Virus record (IMG/VR): IMGVR_UViG_3300025771_000029
Coordinates: 1-61,105 of that record
Source of the DNA: a virus
Direction: 5' to 3' (one strand)
Length of the DNA stretch: 61,105 nt
Of the stretch, positions 10,301-16,861 are shown one piece after another (the first letter of the stretch is position 1; the number at the start of each line of letters is the position of its first letter). The notes below the pieces were generated by a model. It searched no databases. It was not told the DNA's origin and saw nothing but the letters and a program-made list of their open reading frames with translations. The position numbers were made by a program, and so were the translations under genes.

Positions 10301-10741
10301 TACATTCGTGATTTGTCAGTAGACACGCTGCAGATTGCGGGTAACGCGGTAACACTTGCTGATAGCTCAACAACTGGCCCTGTCAATACTGGTTCAAGTT
10401 ACACGACTCATACGCTTGAAACTGGATTAATGCCCGAAAATTCGTCTTTTGTGTGGTTTATAAATGCGATTGTAAACCAAGTTTCAGGAAACCCTTCTAC
10501 TTATGACCTAGTGGTTAAGTTTTACACTAAAACGGCTACTGGCTCCTATGTGCTTAATTCTACCGACACGATTTGGATTTATGCCTATGGCCTTGACGCG
10601 CGCATCTTAAAAAAATCATTCCCAGCCAGCCATGTTGGTGATGGATACATGAAATGTGAAGTAAGGCTTCAGCAACATAACTCAAGTAGTTTGGTTAGCT
10701 CTGGGTCAATTGAGATAGCTTACGTCGGAGCAAAAAAATAA
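7367..10741 (+). CDS. Large tail fibre/host-specificity-like protein with 39-residue tandem repeats
   Basis: 1124 residues. After a basic N-terminus there is a fibronectin-III-like segment (about 95-180), a long alpha/beta stalk with repeats of EVFPDGTSSASA..STIYDANGNPKVDST (about 325-525), then a region like the C-terminal part of lambda J-type and DUF1983 proteins (VVADYISATVAMDAPYLFGGTINVGQI, residues about 700-770), ending in a beta-rich tip. The architecture says trimeric fibre with a repetitive shaft and a receptor-binding end. It overlaps the preceding gene by ATGA and the following gene by one base. Whether it is central or lateral fibre cannot be decided. Confidence 0.8.
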   Translation: MTTEDGRRNPRSTVATKVPGIPKVPTKISAELRQYLTSLGEALEIRLGRKGDPRDRAVTLRELTDGGLSGVNLRVGTVTTTGPQDDPNADFPVAPVGFIVTGGFSYISLRWNWPGQSYSGHSLTEIWRNTVDDRTEAGGNQRIGISPGTTFIDRVGSDASFYYWIRHVNVNGQEGPFNATAGTLGQTQPDTTYLTGLLAGAITSTELATALSSSIADIPDIKTLVDNWEVTIPQIEDMLGFDATVTYTGDSIKQRIIDAEGNISTLTTDVYDSNGTLKLVTSSTYNAEIFDANGVSRLSGLESELYNSDGTLKLVSSAVFSAVEAEVFPDGTSSASALDTLNSTIYNSDGTPKVDSTVVDQLTTEVFPDGTSSASAIDGLNSTIYDANGNPKVDSTVVDQLTTEVYPDGTSSASAIAGLNSTIYDANGNPKVDSTVVDQLTTEVFPDGTSSASAIDGLNSTIYDANGNPKVDSTVVDLLKTEVFPDGTSSASAIDGLNSTIYDANGNPKVDSTIFNQMKTEVYPDGTTSASAIENLSSGYDDPDGGTSSVTLQQAMDTQVTLNGTLKGQYTLKIDAAGTIAGFGLANTSSASGNATSEFLIQADKFALLPPSTVATSFPTTGNYQNRTIYRSDLDETYYYSVTANNNAGGWVTTPDSLPFIVTTTPTTLQGETVPAGVYIDTAYMNKGRVLDLVAGSVVADYISATVAMDAPYLFGGTINVGQINKPTTDPRTWTVSGNTRVSNFSVDALGVMHANSAVMEGITIKAPDGTVLVDAGGMTGSSGGNLAYNANFRRGDLTFNSATSTWTEDVYLVDGFVEYNPNTNPTVSTFRKDLGYIRCGDNGSGDPVNNTKVPSYIRSNKQRFPVVPGETLYLYAQTSTLTGLWMAVAYYDNSDGTTTSGFVTPQGAVSTSNSDFDSKSITAGGNSRQFSIAAVTVPASAQYGEIRFGSNTGDYVYFYNVGVSRTPPELTPKYAATYIRDLSVDTLQIAGNAVTLADSSTTGPVNTGSSYTTHTLETGLMPENSSFVWFINAIVNQVSGNPSTYDLVVKFYTKTATGSYVLNSTDTIWIYAYGLDARILKKSFPASHVGDGYMKCEVRLQQHNSSSLVSSGSIEIAYVGAKK
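8340..8940 (+). repeat. 117-bp in-frame tandem repeats in fibre shaft
   Basis: About five units with an exact period of 117 bp (39 codons): the motif GAAGTGT..CCAGA recurs at 8461, 8578, 8695 and 8812, with degenerate copies at 8344 and 8929. The inner units are almost identical at DNA level, so they are recent duplications or are maintained by gene conversion. Unit-number change would lengthen or shorten the shaft without breaking the frame. Confidence 0.92.
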
Positions 10742-11325
10742 TGATCTATTATATTTTGCACAACGACGATGGCGAAGTTACAGCACGCCAAGCTAGAACT
10801 TTGCCGTTAACTGAAGGCATGGAGGCTTATGCCGCGCAAAAAATAGAAGTTAATGAGGAGCAATATCAACGCTCAACTGGCGAGTTTTGTTTTGTTGACA
10901 CTGAGGTTTTAGCCCTTGTTTTTCCCGTGGCACAACCGTCAAAGGATCATACTTTTGATTATGCTACAAAACAGTGGACAGTATTACTTGCTGATCAAAA
11001 AGCAACTAAATGGTCCGAGATTAAAGCCACTCGCGACTCAGAAGAATTTGGCACCTTTACATGGAGCACGCACACGTTTCAGTGTGATGAAACAAGTCAA
11101 CGGCGCATACAAGGCGCTGTCCAGTTAGCTCAGCTGGACTCAACTACTACCCTGGATTGGACATTAGCAGACAATTCAGTGCAGACTTTTAATGCTACGG
11201 AGCTGCAGCAAATAGGACAGGCGCTAGCAGCACACGTCAACGCATGTCACGTTAAATCTCGTACAAAACGTGGGGAAATAGACGCTGCAACAACTCAAGC
11301 CGCGCTTGACGCAATCACTTGGTAA
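10741..11325 (+). CDS. Tail fibre assembly/chaperone-like protein (DUF4376-type)
   Basis: 194 residues. ATG overlaps the fibre stop by one base (TAATG), implying coupled translation. The C-terminal half (KATRDSEEFGTFTW..FQCDETSQRRIQGAVQLA..FNATELQQIGQALAAHVNACH) matches the DUF4376 pattern found in phage fibre-assembly proteins placed directly after fibre genes. Probable role is folding or attachment of the 1124-residue fibre. It is the last gene of the late region before attP. Confidence 0.75.
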   Translation: MIYYILHNDDGEVTARQARTLPLTEGMEAYAAQKIEVNEEQYQRSTGEFCFVDTEVLALVFPVAQPSKDHTFDYATKQWTVLLADQKATKWSEIKATRDSEEFGTFTWSTHTFQCDETSQRRIQGAVQLAQLDSTTTLDWTLADNSVQTFNATELQQIGQALAAHVNACHVKSRTKRGEIDAATTQAALDAITW

Positions 11326-11550
11326 TGACGCAGTTTGTGACGCAGTTGATGTCCTAGCATGTCTAATTAACCCCTGTAATGTTGTCCAGCAAAACCTGTT
11401 AAGTCTTAGAAAATGCTGATAAATCAGTCGATTACGATCTGATTCCGACCCGAGCCTCCATCAAAAATGGCGCTTGTAAGTGACTGTTTTACAGAAATAA
11501 AAAATCTTGTTATCGTTTTTCTCATGCAATGACGCAGTTTTGACGCACTT
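11307..11550 (+). other. attP: Phage attachment site attP: tRNA-Cys-like core with flanking arm-type integrase sites
   Basis: The core 11441-11460 reads GATTCCGACCCGAGCCTCCA. This is exactly the form of a tRNA 3' end: T-loop/stem CCGAC, acceptor strand CCGAGCC, discriminator U, CCA. The U73-CCA ending fits tRNA-Cys. The 5' half of the tRNA is absent. Direct repeats TGACGCAGTT lie at 11326, 11338 and 11530, with TGACGCACTT at 11541 and TGACGCAATC at 11307. They flank the core in pairs spaced 11-12 bp, as arm-type sites do. The integrase begins at 11563. Composition from a nearby integrase, tRNA end and arm repeats makes attP very likely. The host tRNA identity is inference. Confidence 0.82.
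11488..11516 (+). promoter_or_regulatory. Candidate integrase promoter
   Basis: TTTACA at 11488-11493 and TATCGT at 11511-11516 are separated by 17 bp. The predicted start site lies just before the arm-type repeats at 11530-11550, so bound integrase could repress its own gene. It lacks the TATTAG palindrome seen at the other promoters of this phage. Confidence 0.45.
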
Positions 11551-11562
11551 CATGAGGAAGCT

Positions 11563-12609
11563 ATGGCATCGATCCGCAACCGTAACGGGCGTTTTTACGT
11601 AGAGGTCCGAAAGGCTGGATACCCGGCTGTAAGCAAGACTTTTGATACTAAGACCGAGGCTCGTCAGTGGGCGAAGCGGACGGAAGCAGATATTGAGTCC
11701 GGCGCTTTGCTGGCACGCAAGCGACAATCTCAAAAGAAAACGACGTTTGGCGACCTGATTGATCGCTACATCGAAGAAGTCCACCCGCTCAACAACTTTT
11801 GCGAATCTAAGATTGCTACTTACCGTTTGACGCAACGCGACATCGGGCACTACAAGCTGCATGAAATTACGATTGAGAAAGTGTTGGACTATGGTCGGCA
11901 GCGTAGGCTTGGCACAGACGACAGGAAAGGTGTAGCACGAAGCACGCTTAATACTCAGCTGCAGTATATGGCGGAGCTCGTCGAGTTTGCTCGTATCTCA
12001 TGGGGCATGCCATTTGAAACAAACCCTGTGAGAGACGCGCGCTACGCGCTTGCGAAGATGAAGTTGGTGGGTCCGAGTCGCAAGCGTGCACGTAGGCTCG
12101 CCTCTGGTGAGTACGAAAAACTCATGGAAGCGTCAAAAGGGCACTGGATTTCGCACTTCATTGTTATTGCTGTGCATAACGCTATGCGTCTTGGGGAGAT
12201 ACATCGGCAGACGTGGGAGGACGTGGACTTTGAGAACCGCACACTCACGATACGTGATCGCAAAGATCCTCACGAGAAAGAGGGCAACGATGAAACAATC
12301 CCCATGCTCCATGAAACATGGACCCTGCTTCATGGTCTATGGTTGTGCAGCAAGCAGCGGGGCAGGGTGTTCTGTCAGGTAGCTACAGCAGGTGCTGTGT
12401 CAGACAAGTTTGCAGACGTAGCCCAGTTAGCCGGGTGTCCTGATCTGCGTTTTCATGATCTTAGGCACGAAGCGTGTAGCCGGTTGTTTGAGCAAAAGCT
12501 GTCAATAGAGCAAGTAGCGCTAGTTTCAGGTCACAAATCGTGGGACACGTTGAAGCGCTATACGCAGTTAAGGCCTGGAGAAGTGTTGGCTGCTATAGAG
12601 GGTAGTTGA
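11563..12609 (+). CDS. int: Tyrosine-family site-specific integrase
   Basis: 348 residues. Arm-binding AP2-like N-terminus (residues 1-50, GRFYVEVRKAGYPAVSKTF), SAM-like core-binding domain (about 60-160) and catalytic domain (about 175-348). The catalytic set is complete: R209 (AMRLGE), a Lys in the beta-hairpin near 234-239, H298 and R301 (HDLRH), H324 (GHKSW) and nucleophile Y333 (KRYTQL). It catalyses phage integration and, with an excisionase, excision. The start ATG follows GAGGAAGCT. Its 3' end overlaps the converging excisionase-like gene by 17 bp. attP lies immediately upstream. Confidence 0.97.
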   Translation: MASIRNRNGRFYVEVRKAGYPAVSKTFDTKTEARQWAKRTEADIESGALLARKRQSQKKTTFGDLIDRYIEEVHPLNNFCESKIATYRLTQRDIGHYKLHEITIEKVLDYGRQRRLGTDDRKGVARSTLNTQLQYMAELVEFARISWGMPFETNPVRDARYALAKMKLVGPSRKRARRLASGEYEKLMEASKGHWISHFIVIAVHNAMRLGEIHRQTWEDVDFENRTLTIRDRKDPHEKEGNDETIPMLHETWTLLHGLWLCSKQRGRVFCQVATAGAVSDKFADVAQLAGCPDLRFHDLRHEACSRLFEQKLSIEQVALVSGHKSWDTLKRYTQLRPGEVLAAIEGS

Positions 12610-12802
12610 TTACTTTGGATTCAAGGTAAGCCGCGACTTCGGGGGTTGGGAACAAATATTTTTTGCCGTGTTTAATGTACGGCAAATTTAGTTGGCCACG
12701 AGCGGCTTGTTTGTAGATTGCGTCATTTTGTACTTTAAGCAGCTGTGCGATTTCTGGCAGGTCCATGAAAGGACCATACTTTTCAATTAACAGTTGCTCC
12801 AT
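12593..12802 (-). CDS. Small helix-turn-helix protein, candidate excisionase
   Basis: 69 residues. MDLPEIAQLLKVQNDAIYKQAARGQL is a MerR/AlpA-like winged HTH with a following wing (LPYIKHGKKYLFPTPEVAAYLES). Such proteins act as recombination directionality factors or transcription activators. Placed convergent with and overlapping the integrase, excisionase is the natural reading. It also resembles pyocin-activator-type HTH proteins, so a regulatory role is the alternative. Confidence 0.65.
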   Translation of the reverse strand: MEQLLIEKYGPFMDLPEIAQLLKVQNDAIYKQAARGQLNLPYIKHGKKYLFPTPEVAAYLESKVINYPL

Positions 12803-12864
12803 CAGACAATACCTCGCTCAGAGGCATACCATTCATGTGTAGACCATATGTTTTTAAATGCCAT
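12802..12864 (-). CDS. Possible 20-residue mini-gene
   Basis: ATG at 12864 reads MAFKNIWSTHEWYASERGIV and stops so that its TGA overlaps the ATG of the HTH gene (TGATG). Its start sits inside the last codons of the DUF3310 gene. The coupling geometry matches the tight packing elsewhere on this strand. No homologue is recognised and it may be only a translational bridge. Confidence 0.35.
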   Translation of the reverse strand: MAFKNIWSTHEWYASERGIV

Positions 12865-13087
12865 CTTTAACCTCCTCTTGAGTTTTTATTAATTTTTCTA
12901 AGTACCACAGTGCTTTCTGTAAATCTTCAAGAGGTTTGCCTTTATACTGATAACGCCACAAATACTTAATGCAATTCCCTTTGCAATATCCTTGAAATTC
13001 AAGAGAAGACATAGATGCTTCGATTGCAGTGATGCATTCGATGCTTCCTGTATTGTAATGAGGGGGGCGCTGAACTGCGTCTGACAT
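12854..13087 (-). CDS. DUF3310 (SaV-like) protein
   Basis: 77 residues with the diagnostic pattern PPHYNTGSIECITAIEA..FQGYCKGNCIKYLWRYQYKGKPLEDLQKALWYLEKLI. DUF3310 proteins are common in phages of many hosts, usually near nucleotide-metabolism genes; their biochemical activity is not established. It is the first gene after the operator-promoter at 13105-13133, upstream of the HTH gene, so it may lead the lysogeny/excision operon. Confidence 0.85.
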   Translation of the reverse strand: MSDAVQRPPHYNTGSIECITAIEASMSSLEFQGYCKGNCIKYLWRYQYKGKPLEDLQKALWYLEKLIKTQEEVKDGI

Positions 13088-13104
13088 TGCTACCTCATGT
13101 AGGT

Positions 13105-13133
13105 TTATTAGAGCAACTAATAGGTAAAGACAA
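13105..13133 (-). promoter_or_regulatory. Promoter with palindromic operator (DUF3310/xis unit)
   Basis: Palindrome TATTAGAGCAACTAATA at 13106-13122 with perfect 6-bp arms. Read on the minus strand, TTGTCT (13128-13133) and TAATAA (13105-13110) are separated by exactly 17 bp, so the palindrome fills the spacer and the -10 box. The DUF3310 start codon lies 18 bases further on. Confidence 0.7.
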
Positions 13134-13158
13134 TACCAAAATGGAGTGCAAATGCAAG

Positions 13159-13761
13159 TTAATTTATAAGATACGCGACGATTGGGAGCAGTTTTGCATC
13201 TAGTTGATTTTTAGGCGTTTTATCGTCTGGCCCAACGATTTCTAACTTATTATTATTATTATTATTTTTCTTTTTGATAACCAACCACTGTGGAGTACGA
13301 ATGCTTGATTTGAGTTTTGGTTTAGGGTACTTGAGTAAGTCGTAGCAAAGTATTAGTTGGCCTGCGTAACCAAGTGGTGGAAGATCTTTTTCTAGCCTAA
13401 TAGCGCATACAGCTTTATACTGCTCATCAAACACAGAACCAATGGCGCGGCGTCTGTATTGGACTTCTGTACAAGTGCGTAAAGTTGTGCCGTGCACCCA
13501 AGTAACAGGAACGCGAAAGCGGTCTGCTTCTATGGGGCAGTAGTCTGGATCAATTTCATGGGGATCAACTTCAAGGAAATTAGCAAGTTTTGCTACGGCT
13601 TCGTCGTGTAGCTCGGTAATGTTGTTAAGATATTGACTAAACGCACCTTGGGTCCAACCTAATGCTTTAGCAGCTTCAGATTGATTAGTTTCAAGCGATC
13701 TTTTGCGCTCTTCCCATATGCGGCGAAGATTTTGTACTGCTGTTGGGAGTGTACCTCCCAT
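13159..13761 (-). CDS. XRE-family repressor-like transcription regulator
   Basis: 200 residues. The N-terminal lambda-repressor-like HTH (about 22-66) has NQSEAAKALGWTQGAFSQYLN. The C-terminal half lacks a recognisable Ser/Lys S24 protease dyad, so RecA-driven self-cleavage is not evident. A run of six Asn near residue 166 is encoded by an (ATT)n microsatellite at about 13246-13268. The start is set by AGGAGG nine bases before ATG. A variant of the dispersed palindrome lies 31-47 bases upstream, suggesting autoregulation. This is the best candidate for the protein that binds the palindromes genome-wide; that link is inference. Confidence 0.8.
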   Translation of the reverse strand: MGGTLPTAVQNLRRIWEERKRSLETNQSEAAKALGWTQGAFSQYLNNITELHDEAVAKLANFLEVDPHEIDPDYCPIEADRFRVPVTWVHGTTLRTCTEVQYRRRAIGSVFDEQYKAVCAIRLEKDLPPLGYAGQLILCYDLLKYPKPKLKSSIRTPQWLVIKKKNNNNNNKLEIVGPDDKTPKNQLDAKLLPIVAYLIN

Positions 13762-13765
13762 ATTG

Positions 13766-14161
13766 CTATCCTCCTGATAAGCAATGCCGCGTTATTAGCT
13801 CTGCTAACTCTTTAAACCGCAAGGCGTCGTGCACAAGCTCATCTTGTGTTGCTGATTTATGTACATGTGGTCCATAGAATACTTGCGCTGACTGCTCCCA
13901 CCCCACAGCCAGGATGGTAGTCTGTTGGAAATCACTCATTTTTGTCAACCAAATTTGCTGCAATTCGGATAAACCAAAGGTGACAACCGTTGTTTTGCGT
14001 TTAGGCAACTTTATGTACTTGTATTCAACCCATAAAGAACCGGCGGGTCCACAATAAAAAGCATCAGGGACGCCGCCGGTATAGGTATCGTGGATTTTCC
14101 AACGATACACTTCGGGTGAAAGATGCCGATGCACGGCTTTTATGAAGCCGTGCTCGTTCAA
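13766..14161 (-). CDS. PD-(D/E)XK (VRR-NUC-like) nuclease
   Basis: 131 residues. GVPDAFYCGPAGSLWVEYKYIK gives the catalytic Asp (residue 33) and the E-x-K pair (47-49) of small restriction-like or VRR-NUC nucleases. These often act as structure-specific endonucleases such as junction resolvases in phage recombination. The only plausible start is TTG at 14161, six bases after the upstream stop; no good ribosome-binding site is visible, so translation may be coupled. Its last codons hold the repressor operator. Confidence 0.75.
   Translation of the reverse strand: MNEHGFIKAVHRHLSPEVYRWKIHDTYTGGVPDAFYCGPAGSLWVEYKYIKLPKRKTTVVTFGLSELQQIWLTKMSDFQQTTILAVGWEQSAQVFYGPHVHKSATQDELVHDALRFKELAELITRHCLSGG
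13792..13809 (-). promoter_or_regulatory. Palindromic operator upstream of the repressor
   Basis: TATTAGCTCTGCTAACT (13793-13809): one perfect half-site and one with two changes. On the minus strand TAATAA (13792-13797) could be the -10 box; no good -35 is seen at 17 bp. It lies inside the 3' coding end of the upstream nuclease gene, 31 bases before the repressor start. Confidence 0.55.
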
Positions 14162-14167
14162 TCAGAC

Positions 14168-14854
14168 TTACTTATCGAATGGAGTATTTGCATACTCGTC
14201 GTAAATTTGTCCTGCTTTTTCGTAGGCTTCTTTCGTGGCCCAACCCAGTTTGTTGATAGTAATGTTCTGGTAGCTTGAGCCACCTGCTTTAGATGTCTTT
14301 AGCTCAGAACCGACTTCCCAGACTGTAGCAAAGCGGTCGCCGCCAATGTTACGAAGGTTGGTATTCCATAGCTTTGAAGTTTTGGCTTTGCTTTTGTTGA
14401 GATGAAACATGACTGGTTGATCTGCGACTTCTTTTGTCTTGGGATCAATAGTCAACACCATGTGAGCGTGGTTTTCGTATATCTCGTAGTTCTGCTTGTT
14501 TGCATCGTCAAGATTGTCGAGGTGTTCGTGCGCTTCAGCTTCTGTTTCGAAGTGATATGCACGGTAGTCATTGACTTGCACGCCATACTTTGGCTTGCAA
14601 GTCCAATAACAAAACACCGTGATGTTGAGGCAGGTAAAGCCTTTTGGAAATCGCTCGTCGGTTACGATATTGCGAAAATCACCCGGCTTCCAATCGCCTT
14701 CACCTTCTTGTACTACCTTAGATGAAGCATGAACCTGTACGATTTGCGGAATGATGACGTTGTTGCCAACGTTCTCATTACCACGACCGATGCCGTTCAT
14801 AACATCTTTGAGGTGAGCAGGGATTTTGTCGTCAAGAATTGCTAAATCATTCAT
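14168..14854 (-). CDS. Probable DNA-metabolism protein, possibly ssDNA-binding
   Basis: 228 residues. The pattern IIPQIVQVHASSKVVQEGEGDWKPGDFRNIVTDE..GFTCLNITVFCYW recurs in phage proteins lying among replication and recombination genes, but I cannot name a family securely. Acidic C-terminus (IYDEYANTPFDK) is reminiscent of phage ssDNA-binding proteins whose acidic tails contact partners. Neighbours are a resolvase-like nuclease, a coiled-coil protein and an SNF2 helicase. ssDNA-binding or annealing function is therefore a reasonable but unproved guess. Confidence 0.55.
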   Translation of the reverse strand: MNDLAILDDKIPAHLKDVMNGIGRGNENVGNNVIIPQIVQVHASSKVVQEGEGDWKPGDFRNIVTDERFPKGFTCLNITVFCYWTCKPKYGVQVNDYRAYHFETEAEAHEHLDNLDDANKQNYEIYENHAHMVLTIDPKTKEVADQPVMFHLNKSKAKTSKLWNTNLRNIGGDRFATVWEVGSELKTSKAGGSSYQNITINKLGWATKEAYEKAGQIYDEYANTPFDK

Positions 14855-14868
14855 CTTTGGTTTCCTAT

Positions 14869-15282
14869 TTACTTTCTACGAAAATTTACTTTTGCTTCTG
14901 TAAACACATCTACTCCAGGGATATCAGCGCCGCCGTCCCATATTTCTTTGCATGGCTTGACGTTTAAGCGGCGTTGAAAAAATGTCCCAACCGAATTAGT
15001 TTCGATTGCGTGTTGGATAAAGGTGTCCCAGTCAGTTACTTGCGGGCGTCGTTCTTCTGTAATGACTATAGACATCAGATCTGTAGAAGCTTTTGTTTGA
15101 CCTTCTTTTTTCATCAGAGTAATAAGAAGGCTGTCTAATTCTTGTTTGTATTTGTTTGCCTCTTTTAGAGTAGTGTTAATTTGATCAATTTGATTTTGAT
15201 TTTCTCGTTTAAGTTCAATGAGTTGACCAATTGTAATGTCTTCTGGAATTTCAACTGGATCAAATTTTGCTACGGCGTTCAT
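14869..15282 (-). CDS. Coiled-coil phage protein of unknown function
   Basis: 137 residues. An N-terminal coiled coil (about 18-60, QLIELKRENQNQIDQINTTLKEANKYKQ) is followed by a compact domain with WDTFIQHAIETNSVGTFFQRRLNVKPCKEIWDGGADIPGV. This second motif is recurrent in phage early proteins, but no activity is known to me. ATG overlaps the helicase stop as ATGA (15279-15282), so it is co-translated with the helicase and is probably a replication or recombination partner. Confidence 0.6.
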   Translation of the reverse strand: MNAVAKFDPVEIPEDITIGQLIELKRENQNQIDQINTTLKEANKYKQELDSLLITLMKKEGQTKASTDLMSIVITEERRPQVTDWDTFIQHAIETNSVGTFFQRRLNVKPCKEIWDGGADIPGVDVFTEAKVNFRRK

Positions 15283-16628
15283 GCTGTTTTCCTTAGTTCA
15301 TTAAGTTTATTGAGTACGTTTAGTAAGTCTTCCATTCGTCCAAGTTTGGTTTGTAACTTGTCGTAGACATCTGGCTCCCAAGTGTCGCGAGCCGCAATCT
15401 GAATCACTTCGGTCTTAGCTGTCTGACCGGCACGGTAGATTCGTCGATTGAACTGCTGATAGTGCTCAGCGTTGTAAGTGGGTGATGCCCAGATAACTGA
15501 TGTAGCGCGAGTTAACGTAAGACCGTGACCTGCAGACTGTGGGTGTGCATACACAACCTGCAGCTGACCTGACTGCATGTGATCAACGATGTCTTTGCGT
15601 TTGTTGGCAGGTGTGCTGCCGTCGATAAAGTCGTATTTGATACCGGCTTGTTTTGACAGCTCGGTTAACTTTTCGCGCTCGTGTCGCCAGTTGAAAGCAA
15701 CAAGCGAGTGCTCGCGTGCTTGTACAAGATCCAAGACCAGCTTATAGCGGTCATCATGTACCGTGATAGGTGTGCCATGGTCGTCGTAAATGGCACCGGT
15801 ACACAGTTGCAATAGCTTTTTAACTTTGGCACCAGCGTGGATTGCATTAATTGTGCCTTTGCCTGTGTACAGCACTGACTCGTCAGCAAGTGTGTTGTAT
15901 TGCTTGAGTATTTTAGGTGGCAGATCCACATACATGGTATGGACAGACTGCTCTGGCATATCAAGGCAGGCTTCCAAGGTGTAGCGGATGTTGATGTCTT
16001 TAATAGCAGCAGCAACAATTTCTTGTGCTTCGGGTTTGTCGACCCATACGTTGGCAAAGCCGTTGAATTGCGGTGTGCAAACAGCGTTACGGAAACCGTA
16101 GAACCTATGTCCGAGACGAGCGCCGTCATCGACTAGCAGGGTAGGGTGCCATACGTCGAGAATTGTGTTGCTATTAGGTGTGCCAGACATAGCAATGCGG
16201 TACTCAAACAGCTTTACTAGTTTTGCCATGGCTTTACTGCGCTGGCTGTCTTTGTTTTTGAACGCCGTAAATTCGTCGATACAAATGGTGTCAAAGCCAT
16301 CTAAGGCTTGCGGGTTTTTGACAAGCCACTTTACTGCGTCGTGATTAGTAATCACGATGTCTACGTCGGCTTTGAATGCGTCTGCCCGGTTGCGGGCGTA
16401 TGCGATGGAATACTTTAGTTTCGGTTGGAACTTAGTGCAGTCGTCTCCCCAGCTGGCACCGAGGATGCTAAGGGGGGCGAGAACGAGAAGCTTACCTCTA
16501 CGCCGTTGGGCGTATGCGTCGAGTACAGAACGTGTTTTGCCTGTGCCGGGATCGCTTGTGATGAGTACTCTGGGGTTATTGATAATGAATTGGGTTGTTG
16601 TTGCTTGGTGTTCAAACGGCTTTTGCAT
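15279..16628 (-). CDS. SNF2-like superfamily 2 helicase/translocase
   Basis: 449 residues, a compact single-polypeptide SF2 enzyme. Walker A SDPGTGKT (residues 25-32), DExx box CIDEF (117-120), motif III MSGTP (147-151), and a C-terminal RecA domain ending in the motif VI string QFNRRIYRAGQTAKTEVI, typical of SNF2/Rad54-type DNA translocases. It probably moves on dsDNA during replication or recombination. It heads a set with the coiled-coil protein, the putative ssDNA-binding protein and the nuclease. Confidence 0.9.
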   Translation of the reverse strand: MQKPFEHQATTTQFIINNPRVLITSDPGTGKTRSVLDAYAQRRRGKLLVLAPLSILGASWGDDCTKFQPKLKYSIAYARNRADAFKADVDIVITNHDAVKWLVKNPQALDGFDTICIDEFTAFKNKDSQRSKAMAKLVKLFEYRIAMSGTPNSNTILDVWHPTLLVDDGARLGHRFYGFRNAVCTPQFNGFANVWVDKPEAQEIVAAAIKDINIRYTLEACLDMPEQSVHTMYVDLPPKILKQYNTLADESVLYTGKGTINAIHAGAKVKKLLQLCTGAIYDDHGTPITVHDDRYKLVLDLVQAREHSLVAFNWRHEREKLTELSKQAGIKYDFIDGSTPANKRKDIVDHMQSGQLQVVYAHPQSAGHGLTLTRATSVIWASPTYNAEHYQQFNRRIYRAGQTAKTEVIQIAARDTWEPDVYDKLQTKLGRMEDLLNVLNKLNELRKTA

Positions 16629-16647
16629 TTTTCATTTCTCATATTTA

Positions 16648-16812
16648 TTAGCTTTTTCCAATTACTTTTAGTTTCTTTTGAGCTTCTTCAATTACTATTT
16701 CTTCAGGGTCAGGGTCTTCGCCTTCGTCGTATTCAGGTGCAAGAAGTTGTATTTGGAGGGTGCGGCCATCCCATTCATAGGCATCGAGATGTATCTCGAC
16801 TTTTATCCGCAT
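16648..16812 (-). CDS. Small acidic protein of unknown function (54 residues)
   Basis: Reads MRIKVEIHLDAYEWDGRTLQ then an acidic stretch (DEGEDPDPEEIVIEEAQ). It has a perfect AGGAGG Shine-Dalgarno seven bases before ATG and follows directly on the operator-promoter at 16833-16861, so it is very likely translated as first gene of the helicase operon. Function unknown. Confidence 0.75.
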   Translation of the reverse strand: MRIKVEIHLDAYEWDGRTLQIQLLAPEYDEGEDPDPEEIVIEEAQKKLKVIGKS

Positions 16813-16832
16813 ATGTCCTCCTGACTGCAGTA

Positions 16833-16861
16833 GTATTAGCCATGCTAATACTAGTGCTCAA
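16833..16861 (-). promoter_or_regulatory. Promoter with the best palindromic operator (helicase operon)
   Basis: TATTAGCCATGCTAATA at 16834-16850, extended to 10-bp perfect arms over 16831-16853. On the minus strand TTGAGC (16856-16861) and TAATAC (16833-16838) are separated by 17 bp. The AGGAGG of the 54-residue gene follows. The site overlaps the stop codon of the GP88-like gene. Confidence 0.75.

Noticed and set aside
11441-11460. A complete phage tRNA gene
   Set aside because: Only the 3' T-stem/acceptor part is present; no anticodon or D arm upstream. No full tRNA was found elsewhere by eye.
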